Shown: one piece after another, positions 17,513-24,051 of the stretch
How the letters are laid out: every line of letters starts with the position of its first letter
How positions within the stretch are numbered: the first letter of the stretch is position 1
NCBI RefSeq assembly: GCF_000380245.2
Contig: NZ_HG428742.1
Location: forward strand, 464,633 to 528,632
DNA from: Bacillus massiliigorillae
Lineage (GTDB): Bacteria > Bacillota > Bacilli > Bacillales > DSM-1321
DNA length: 64,000 bases
Direction: 5' to 3'
Program-made: the position numbers and the translations under genes
The notes under the pieces: model-generated
The model's input: the letters and a program-made list of their open reading frames with translations, nothing else
Database searches by the model: none
Told to the model about the DNA's origin: nothing

Positions 17513-18283
17513 ATGAATCTAATAGACCAGTTTGTAGCAAGTATTGGTTTCTCAGCCAAGAAGGTCGCTTCCTGGCGTAAACAAAGTATGTGGAAATCCT
17601 TTTTCTACGTGCTACTACTCGTATTAATCTCTAACGTCTTAATTGCGGGATATGCTCTTTATAAAGGTTCTCAAAACACTTTATATGATCAAGTGAAACA
17701 AATAGAAGAGTTTTCAATAACGAAAGAAGGTCTGCAAAAACAAGGTGGACCTCAAGTAATTAGCCTACCTCAATTAGAAATGATGATTGTTATAGGTAGT
17801 GATCAAACTTCACAATTACCGATGCATGGTATGAAGAATATCGTCGCATTAGGAGAAAAAGAATGGAGTTACGGAAGAGTCGGATTCCCCGGAGCAAAAT
17901 TCAGCTACGAGAACTTCCCTTTACTATCAGGTCAAAAAGATGGTGTATTCGATTTAAAAGATAGCATTGCTCTAGCAAAAGATGTATCGCCACAAATTAA
18001 CTTATTCGCTCCACTCTATCAATATACAAATGTGATGATTGACCTCATCGTTCATCTCGCAATCATCAGTATGCTGGCATTAGCCGGTTATGGATTTAAA
18101 AAGTTCGTCAAAATATCATATAAAGAAGCATGGACCATTACAGCATACGGAATTAGCGCACCTATTTTCGTGAAAACCGTATTCGACTTACTCGGATTCG
18201 AAATTAGCTTCTTCTTCTTACTATACTGGTCAGTCGTTGGTTTCTTTGCCTTACGAACAATTCGTGCTATTAAAGAGGATTAA
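17513..18283 (+). CDS. DUF1189 membrane protein (YvdJ-like)
   Basis: A 256-aa membrane protein of the DUF1189 family. One helix lies near the N-terminus (~28-50), then an extracellular region of ~120 residues (LPQLEMMIVIGSD.. and YENFPLLSGQKDG), then three to four helices from ~175 to the end. B. subtilis carries the relative YvdJ inside its maltodextrin operon, which fits the location here. The role is unknown; it may be a transporter accessory or sensor. AAGGTGA lies 5 nt before the ATG. It is convergent with the LacI gene and separated from it by a strong terminator. Confidence 0.85.
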   Translation: MNLIDQFVASIGFSAKKVASWRKQSMWKSFFYVLLLVLISNVLIAGYALYKGSQNTLYDQVKQIEEFSITKEGLQKQGGPQVISLPQLEMMIVIGSDQTSQLPMHGMKNIVALGEKEWSYGRVGFPGAKFSYENFPLLSGQKDGVFDLKDSIALAKDVSPQINLFAPLYQYTNVMIDLIVHLAIISMLALAGYGFKKFVKISYKEAWTITAYGISAPIFVKTVFDLLGFEISFFFLLYWSVVGFFALRTIRAIKED

Positions 18284-18286
18284 ATG

Positions 18287-18325
18287 TAAAAGAGGTTATC
18301 CTATAAACAAGGATAACCTCTTTTA
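18287..18325. terminator. Bidirectional terminator DUF1189 / lacI-type gene
   Basis: AAAAGAGGTTATCC pairs with GGATAACCTCTTTT around TATAAACAA, with A and T runs on both sides. Confidence 0.93.
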
Positions 18326-18338
18326 CTATACACACTTT

Positions 18339-19364
18339 TTACATTTCAACTAATTTGGGCGACGCCGTCGTATCTCGCAACACTAATTCATTATTCAATA
18401 CTACAATACGGTCTGTCTCTTTTCCTTCTATGAGTGAAATCATCATATCTGCCGCTCGTCTTCCCATTTCATATGGGTTTTGACTAACTGTCGTTAAACT
18501 AGGGGTCACATATTCAGATAACAAAATATTATCAAATCCAATAACTGAAAGCTGGTCAGGAATGGAAATATTTAATTCTCTTGCTGCTTTCATAACACCT
18601 AAAGCCATGACGTCACTCGCACAAAAAATCGCTGTTATTTCTGGGTATGACAATATAAGAGATATAGCACATTGCTTTGCCTTATCTTCATCAAATTCAC
18701 CATTGTAAACATATTCAGGTTTAAATGGTAACTCACATTCTTCTAACGCTTGTTGATATCCCCTCAAGCGCTCTTTACTTACATGGGCAGTATCATGTCC
18801 ATTAATAAAACCGATACATTCATGCCCTAGACGACATAAATATTTCGTAGCTTGTGTAGCACTTTCCGTTTGGTTCGTTGTGACATAGCCCGTGTTTGGC
18901 GCATCTATCGGAATATCAATAAACACACAAGGCTTACTACTTTGCTGTGCCTCTTGCACATAAGGATCATCAACTTTCAAACCTTGAATGATAATACCAT
19001 CCAAATTCCGCTCATTGCATAACTGCTGATATGTTTTATTTCTTTGCTTTGATGTAGTAGTTGTTAGAACAACAAGCTCATACTCCATATTTTGCAATTG
19101 ATCCATCGCTCCACATAGCGTTTGAAATAAGAAGTTATCTTTTACACCTGATCGTTTCAAATCTGTAATGAGCAAGCCAACTGTCTTACTGTTCTTCATA
19201 ACTAAGCTTCTTGCCAAAATATTAGGTGTATATCCTAACTTCTCAGCAGCGACTTGAATTTTTTTCCTTGTATTTTCATTTACATCTAAATAACCATTTA
19301 ACGCTCTTGAAACTGTGGTTGTTGAAAATCCAGTCGCTTTTGAAATATCTTTTATCGTTACCAA
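18339..19364 (-). CDS. malR: LacI/GalR-family regulator of alpha-glucoside use (MalR/MdxR-like)
   Basis: A 341-aa regulator. The LacI helix-turn-helix TIKDISKATGFSTTTVSRAL is followed by a hinge helix ending GYTPNILARSL. A periplasmic-binding-protein-like effector domain follows (~60-330) with GLLITDLKRSGV, DGIIIQG, FCASDVMALGVMKAAREL and IPDQLSVIGFDNI. It is divergent from the importer operon and flanked by CGAAACGTTTTG-like operators, so it is probably their repressor, released by maltose or a related sugar. Start is TTG at 19364 with GGAGG 8 nt before. An ATG five bases upstream opens only a three-codon reading frame overlapping this start. Confidence 0.92.
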   Translation of the reverse strand: MVTIKDISKATGFSTTTVSRALNGYLDVNENTRKKIQVAAEKLGYTPNILARSLVMKNSKTVGLLITDLKRSGVKDNFLFQTLCGAMDQLQNMEYELVVLTTTTSKQRNKTYQQLCNERNLDGIIIQGLKVDDPYVQEAQQSSKPCVFIDIPIDAPNTGYVTTNQTESATQATKYLCRLGHECIGFINGHDTAHVSKERLRGYQQALEECELPFKPEYVYNGEFDEDKAKQCAISLILSYPEITAIFCASDVMALGVMKAARELNISIPDQLSVIGFDNILLSEYVTPSLTTVSQNPYEMGRRAADMMISLIEGKETDRIVVLNNELVLRDTTASPKLVEM

Positions 19365-19506
19365 AGCATTTTCCTCCTCTCTCCCTTAATAAATTATGTT
19401 GGTTCATTATATACCATTTCTCAAATAACATTTATCCTGTTTTATTATATTAAATATTTTAATTATTCATAAATAAAACGTTTACAAAGTTTTTTTAAAA
19501 AAACAA

Positions 19507-19534
19507 TTGAATTCCGAAACGTTTTGGATATAAT
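19507..19534 (+). promoter_or_regulatory. Sigma-A promoter of mdxE with operator in the spacer
   Basis: TTGAAT (19507-19512), 16-bp spacer, TATAAT (19529-19534). The operator CCGAAACGTTTTGG (19514-19527) fills the spacer almost exactly, so a bound LacI-type repressor would exclude RNA polymerase. Confidence 0.8.
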
Positions 19535-19549
19535 AAAAGAGTAGTTAAT

Positions 19550-19561
19550 GAAAACGGTTTC
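19550..19561. promoter_or_regulatory. Second operator / candidate cre in the mdxE leader
   Basis: TGAAAACGGTTTCT matches the CcpA cre pattern (TGWAANCGNTNWCA) at all but the last base. It lies 15-25 nt downstream of the -10, a common position for cre repression. It could equally be a MalR site. Confidence 0.5.
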
Positions 19562-19625
19562 TAAAAATATCATAACATTGATTTTAATAGGTTTATATAC
19601 TATTATGTCATTTTTTTATAATTCT

Positions 19626-19635
19626 AAAACGTTTT
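19626..19635. promoter_or_regulatory. Third operator-like palindrome in the mdxE leader
   Basis: CTAAAACGTTTTCA holds the same AACGTT core, 38 nt before the mdxE start codon. In the 309 bp between the LacI gene and mdxE, the three operators and one promoter are the only signals seen. Confidence 0.5.
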
Positions 19636-19673
19636 CATTATTAGAGTTATACAACATGAGGAGGCTATTGAGT

Positions 19674-20960
19674 ATGAAAAAGTTTATCAAACCTGCTGTA
19701 GCAGTTATGACTTCTGCTATGCTACTTGCAACTGCTGCTTGTGGTTCAGATGATAGCAAAAAAGAGTCTGCATCTGGAGATACTAAAGGTCAAACAATTA
19801 CGGTTGGTTCTTGGAAAGGTTCAGAAGCAGAAGCTGCTACTTACGATAAGTTATTAGAGGCTTTCACTGAAAAAACTGGCATTAAAGTAGAGAAGCGTAT
19901 CTACAATGATTATGCTACTCAATTACAAACAGACTTAATCGGTGGAACTGCACCAGACGTATTCTACGTGGACGTATCTGAAGCACCTGCACTTATTGAA
20001 AAAGGTGTACTTGAGCCACTTGATTCATATATCGATAAAACAAAAGATTTCAATGTTGATGATTTCTATAAGCCTGCATATGAAGGATTCACAGGTACAG
20101 ATAAGAAACAATATGGTATTCCAAAAGATAACTCAACTCTTGGATTATTCTACAACGAAAACTTATTTAAACAAGCTGGCGTAGACCCAGCAACAATTCC
20201 AACAGAAGCAACAGAATGGCCAGCATTCTTAAAAGATCTTCAATCTAAGCTTCCAAAAGGAAAACAAGCTTTCGTTTCAACTGCTGAATTAGCTCGTCAT
20301 ATGCACGTAATGCAAGCGAATGGAACTAAGATTGTAGATGAAGAAGGATATGCAGTTCTTTCTAAAGACGATCAATTACAATATTTACAAATGTATGTAG
20401 ATGCATTTAAAAACGATAAAACAATCAACACAGCGAAAGATTTAGGACAAGGTAACTCTGGAGATTCATTCGGTGTTGAATCAGCTGCAATCATGTTAGA
20501 AGGTAACTGGGGCGTTGCAAACCTACAACAAAACTTCCCGGATGTGAAATTTGGAACTTTAGAACACCCAACACTTGGTGGTAAAAAAGCTTCTATGATG
20601 TTTACTGTTTCGTACTCAATGAACGCTGAATCTAAGAAAAAAGACGCTGCTTGGGAATTCATTAACTATGTAACTGGTACAGAAGGTATGAAATTATGGG
20701 CTGAAGGCGCTGGCGTTATCCCTAGCCGTACGTCTGTAACTGAAGCAATGAAATTGCAAGACAACGAATTAATGGCTCCATTCATCGCTGCTGCAGAATA
20801 TGCAACTACTTGGTCAAATGGTCCAACATTACCAATTATTATGCGTGAATACAACAACATGCTTCCAGCTGCTGTTAAAGGCGAAATGACTTTAAAACAA
20901 GCAATGGAAAAAGCAGAAAAAACTGCTAACAAAGATATTAAAACACAAATTAAAAACTAA
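19674..20960 (+). CDS. mdxE: Maltose/maltodextrin ABC transporter substrate-binding lipoprotein
   Basis: A 428-aa extracellular solute-binding protein of family 1. A lipoprotein signal KKFIKPAVAVMTSAMLLATAAC gives Cys at ~22-23 as lipid anchor (the -3 residue is Thr, slightly unusual), followed by a Ser/Lys-rich linker. The mature domain has TITVGSWKGSEAEAATYDKL, LIGGTAPDVFYVD, IPKDNSTLGLFYN and FTVSYSMNAESKKKDAAWEF. A longer frame starts at 19548, but GAGGAGG lies 9 nt before the ATG at 19674 and the lipoprotein signal begins there. First gene of the importer operon. Sugar specificity is inferred from neighbours. Confidence 0.92.
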   Translation: MKKFIKPAVAVMTSAMLLATAACGSDDSKKESASGDTKGQTITVGSWKGSEAEAATYDKLLEAFTEKTGIKVEKRIYNDYATQLQTDLIGGTAPDVFYVDVSEAPALIEKGVLEPLDSYIDKTKDFNVDDFYKPAYEGFTGTDKKQYGIPKDNSTLGLFYNENLFKQAGVDPATIPTEATEWPAFLKDLQSKLPKGKQAFVSTAELARHMHVMQANGTKIVDEEGYAVLSKDDQLQYLQMYVDAFKNDKTINTAKDLGQGNSGDSFGVESAAIMLEGNWGVANLQQNFPDVKFGTLEHPTLGGKKASMMFTVSYSMNAESKKKDAAWEFINYVTGTEGMKLWAEGAGVIPSRTSVTEAMKLQDNELMAPFIAAAEYATTWSNGPTLPIIMREYNNMLPAAVKGEMTLKQAMEKAEKTANKDIKTQIKN

Positions 20961-21017
20961 TCGAATGACGCTTTAATGTCGAACATCGATCTTTTTTAAA
21001 TATGCATTGGGCTGGAA

Positions 21018-21054
21018 GGCGCCTTCTTAGGAAATTCCTTAGAGGGTGCCTTTT
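21018..21054 (+). terminator. Intercistronic hairpin (attenuator) between mdxE and mdxF
   Basis: AAGGCGCCTTCTTAGG pairs with CCTTAGAGGGTGCCTT with two G-U pairs and one mismatch, followed by TTTTACC. It probably acts as a partial terminator and/or 3'-end stabiliser, giving more binding protein than permease. Confidence 0.7.
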
Positions 21055-21081
21055 ACCAATACACGGAAGGAGCGAATCATA

Positions 21082-22008
21082 TTGGCTACAGAAACACTGT
21101 CGACAAACAAAAAGAAATCAGCTAAGAGACGCCGTGAAGCCATGACAGGTTATGGCTTTATGTTACCAGCAATCATCATTATGGTAGTATTCACACTCAT
21201 CCCTATCTTCTACGCACTCTTCCTTTCTTTCACCAAAGTCGACTTAATTGGTGGAATGAGTTTCGATTGGGTAGGCTTTAAAAACTACGCTAACGCCTTA
21301 AATGATGAACGCGTATGGATCGCGTTCAAGAATACATTACGTTATGTAATTATCGTAGTTCCATTACAAACAGCAATCGCTCTATTGATTGCATCTGTAC
21401 TAAATTCAGGAATCAAATTCCAAAATACATTCCGTACAATCTTCTTTTTACCAACATTAACATCAAGTTCAGCATTAACTATGATTTTCATGTTCTTATT
21501 CAGCTTAAATGGTCCATTTAATAGCATTCTTGTACAAATGGGATTAATCGATGCACCGATTAACTTCATTAATGAAACTGAATTCGCATTAAATACAATC
21601 ATGGCTATGAATATTTGGTCAACAGTACCATTCTTCATGACGATTTATTTAGCAGGTTTACAAGATATTGATAACTCGCTATACGAAGCAGCAGACATAG
21701 ATGGTGCTAACGCATGGCAAAAACTAATTAAAATCACTGTTCCAAACTTAACGCCTGTTACAAACTATGTATTATTGATGGGTATTATTGGATGTTTCCA
21801 ATTATTCGACCAAGCTTATATCATCTCCGGTGGTAGCGGGGGACCAAACAATGCAACATTAACTTTCTCACTGATTATTTATCAATACGCGTTTAAAACA
21901 ATGGGTACAATGGGTTACTCAGCAGCACTAGCTGTACTATTAACGATTATCATCTTTGCCGTATCTATGATTGCTAAAAGAGTAAATCGTGAAGAGTCGC
22001 ATTATTAA
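21082..22008 (+). CDS. mdxF: Maltodextrin ABC transporter permease MdxF (MalF type)
   Basis: A 308-aa permease with six membrane helices. The cytosolic EAA loop YEAADIDGANAWQKLIKITV (~210-230) docks the ATPase. Basic N-terminus (KKKSAKRRR) then GYGFMLPAIIIMVVFTLIP. It pairs with the MdxG permease. Start is TTG at 21082: GGAAGGAG lies ~9 nt before it, whereas the in-frame ATG at 21046 overlaps the hairpin region and lacks a site. No ATPase gene is present in the cluster, so a shared MsmX-type ATPase elsewhere is expected. Confidence 0.92.
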   Translation: MATETLSTNKKKSAKRRREAMTGYGFMLPAIIIMVVFTLIPIFYALFLSFTKVDLIGGMSFDWVGFKNYANALNDERVWIAFKNTLRYVIIVVPLQTAIALLIASVLNSGIKFQNTFRTIFFLPTLTSSSALTMIFMFLFSLNGPFNSILVQMGLIDAPINFINETEFALNTIMAMNIWSTVPFFMTIYLAGLQDIDNSLYEAADIDGANAWQKLIKITVPNLTPVTNYVLLMGIIGCFQLFDQAYIISGGSGGPNNATLTFSLIIYQYAFKTMGTMGYSAALAVLLTIIIFAVSMIAKRVNREESHY

Positions 22009-22021
22009 GGAGTGAACAATT

Positions 22022-22846
22022 ATGAAAAAGTTTAAATGGTCAAGGGCCATCCTATATGCCATTCTCATCATATACGCTCTTGTAACGCTCTATCCGTTTC
22101 TTTGGGCAGTAATGGCATCGTTCAAACCATATAAAGAAATCGTCGCTGGTGGATTAAATATTCTACCTCAAGAAGGAACTTTAGATAACTTTAAATATAT
22201 CTTTACGAAGGATCCACTTTTCGTGAAATGGATTTTCAACTCATTCATCATCGCGGGTATTGGAACAATCGTAAATATTATCATCAACACAATGTCAGGT
22301 TACGCTTTAGCTCGATTACGTTTCCCAGGTAGAAACTATGTCTTCTTATTAATTCTGGCAGTTATGATGGTACCTGCTCAAATTCTATTAATACCAAACT
22401 ATTTAATCATGAAGTCACTTGGATTACTTGATTCTTACAGCGCACTGATTTTACCAGGTGCCATTAACTTTGCTTACATCTTCATGATGCGTCAATTCTT
22501 CATTAACTTCCCGAAAGAAGTAGAAGAAGCTGCTCAAGTAGATGGTTTATCCAGAACTCAAACATTTTTCAAAATCGTATTTCCAATGGCTCGCCCTTCA
22601 ATCGCTACACAAGGTGTATTCGTATTCTTGGGCTTCTGGAACGAATTCTTAAAGCCATTACTATATATTTCTTCACCAGAGAAATATACGTTAACACTTG
22701 GATTACAAACATTCCAAAGTCAAAACTTAACACAGTGGAACTACATCATGGCGGCATCCGTCGTCTCAATTATTCCAATCATCATTCTATATATCATGCT
22801 GAACAAATACTTCATGCAAGGATTCAGAATCGGCGGGGATAAATAG
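22022..22846 (+). CDS. mdxG: Maltodextrin ABC transporter permease MdxG (MalG type)
   Basis: A 274-aa six-helix permease of the binding-protein-dependent family. N-terminal helix AILYAILIIYALVTLYPFLW, the EAA loop EEAAQVDGLSRTQTFFKIVF (~175-195), and the C-terminal end KYFMQGFRIGGDK typical of MalG/MsmG proteins. GGAGTG lies a few nt before the ATG, 13 nt after mdxF, so the two are translated together. It is immediately followed by two tandem family A repeats. Confidence 0.95.
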   Translation: MKKFKWSRAILYAILIIYALVTLYPFLWAVMASFKPYKEIVAGGLNILPQEGTLDNFKYIFTKDPLFVKWIFNSFIIAGIGTIVNIIINTMSGYALARLRFPGRNYVFLLILAVMMVPAQILLIPNYLIMKSLGLLDSYSALILPGAINFAYIFMMRQFFINFPKEVEEAAQVDGLSRTQTFFKIVFPMARPSIATQGVFVFLGFWNEFLKPLLYISSPEKYTLTLGLQTFQSQNLTQWNYIMAASVVSIIPIIILYIMLNKYFMQGFRIGGDK

Positions 22847-22991
22847 AAAAGTGGAAGCGTCCCTTTAGCTTCGTATGGACTGGAGCCCTTCGACTGAGAT
22901 AAAGGAAACACGAAGAACGCAGTGATTCGATGTTGACTTATCGTAGGGAGATTGGTGAAGTCCACTAGAAGCTGGGCGCTGGAGCTAGACA
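22845..22991 (+). repeat. Family A structured repeat, copy 4
   Basis: Its first bases are the mdxG stop codon. Helices AGCTTC/GAAGCT and GGACT/AGTCC around GTAT/ACTA, and GCGTCC/GGGCGC with one wobble. It ends GGAGCTAGACA and is followed by a spacer GCATGTCAGGTGTAAGG then CTAGACAA leading into copy 5. Confidence 0.88.
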
Positions 22992-23029
22992 GCAAGAAAA
23001 GCCGCATGTCAGGTGTAAGGCTAGACAAT

Positions 23030-23176
23030 AGAAAAGCGGAAGCGTCCGTTTAGCTTCGTATGGACTGGAGCCCTTCGACTGAGATAAAGGAAACACGAAG
23101 AGCCTAGCGATTTGATGTTGACTTATCGTAGGGAGATTGGTGAAGTCCACTAGAAGCTGGGCGCTGGAGCTAAACA
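23030..23176 (+). repeat. Family A structured repeat, copy 5 (tandem with copy 4)
   Basis: Nearly identical to copy 4, with the same AGCTTC/GAAGCT and GGACT/AGTCC helices. Differences cluster at the hairpin tip (GAAGAGCCTAGCG versus GAAGAACGCAGTG). The tandem separates mdxG from pgmB by 419 bp; the remainder holds only the hairpin at 23190. Confidence 0.88.
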
Positions 23177-23189
23177 ATAGAAAAACGAA

Positions 23190-23211
23190 GAGCAATCATC
23201 CGAGATTGCTC
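23190..23211 (+). other. Small hairpin after repeat copy 5
   Basis: GAGCAATC pairs with GATTGCTC around six bases. Only TCACTTTCC follows, so it is a weak terminator at best. Confidence 0.45.
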
Positions 23212-23265
23212 TCACTTTCCATTCAAACAATTATATTCATCAACATAAGAAAGTAGGAACATCAC

Positions 23266-23931
23266 TTGAAAACTCTAGAAGCAGTTATCTTTGACTTAGA
23301 TGGCGTAATTACAGATACAGCAGAATATCACTTCTTAGCTTGGCAAAAACTTGGCGAAGATTTAAACATTCCTTTTGACCGTGAATTCAACGAAACATTA
23401 AAAGGTGTTAGCCGCACAGAATCATTAGAGCGCATTCTCGCACTTGGCAACAAACAAAATGATTTCACGGCAGAAGAAAAAGAAGCATTAGCAACGAAGA
23501 AAAACGACCACTATGTTGAATTAATCGCTAACATTACAGCAGAAGATTTACTTCCTGGTATTGAAAACTTCTTGAATGAGTTAAAAGACGCTGGCATCAA
23601 AATCGGTATGGCTTCAGCATCTAAAAACGCTTTTAAAGTAACAGACGGTCTTGGTGTTCAAGATTTATTTGATCATATTGTTGATGCAGCTACAGTTGCA
23701 CAATCTAAACCACATCCAGAAGTATTCTTAAAAGCCGCAGAAGCTCTTGGCGTAGATCCTGCAAACTGTATTGGTGTTGAAGACGCACACGCTGGTGTAG
23801 AAGCAATTAACTCAGCAAACATGCTGGCAGTAGGTGTTGGTGAAGCTGCAATTCTTAACAACGCTAAGCATGTTGTATCTTCTACTGATCAATTAACACT
23901 TGCTCTTATGAAAGAACTTTTCGCTAAATAA
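23266..23931 (+). CDS. pgmB: Beta-phosphoglucomutase
   Basis: A 221-aa HAD-superfamily mutase converting beta-glucose 1-phosphate to glucose 6-phosphate, the step after GH65 phosphorolysis. Nucleophile Asp and acid/base Asp lie in VIFDLDGVITDTAEYH (Asp10, Asp12; the longer VITDTAEYH form is diagnostic of beta-PGM). The cap helix has LKGVSRTESLERIL; motif II is MASASKNA, then SKPHPEVFLKA and IGVEDAHAGVEAI. Start is TTG with GTAGGAAC 5-9 nt upstream. It lies between the importer and the second GH65 gene, as in B. subtilis (yvdM) and E. coli (ycjU). Confidence 0.96.
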   Translation: MKTLEAVIFDLDGVITDTAEYHFLAWQKLGEDLNIPFDREFNETLKGVSRTESLERILALGNKQNDFTAEEKEALATKKNDHYVELIANITAEDLLPGIENFLNELKDAGIKIGMASASKNAFKVTDGLGVQDLFDHIVDAATVAQSKPHPEVFLKAAEALGVDPANCIGVEDAHAGVEAINSANMLAVGVGEAAILNNAKHVVSSTDQLTLALMKELFAK

Positions 23932-23953
23932 GTTAGAAGTCTAATGACAAAAC

Positions 23954-24014
23954 AAAGGCTTGGTAAAAAGATGTCCCTATCCATATAGGTTGGTATCTTT
24001 TGAAGAGCCTTTTT
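23954..24014 (+). terminator. Extended hairpin between pgmB and GH65 gene 2
   Basis: AAAGGCT/AGCCTTT, AAAAGAT/ATCTTTT and CCTAT/ATAGG stack into one long interrupted stem followed by TTTTT. It would partly uncouple the last gene from the operon. Confidence 0.75.
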
Positions 24015-24051
24015 CCATAACTATACTCGACAATTTAGGAGGCTCTCCCCT

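Noticed and set aside
22845..23176. Tandem repeats as an insertion sequence
   Set aside because: No transposase frame, no clear target duplication, and each unit is too short; a MITE-like origin remains possible.
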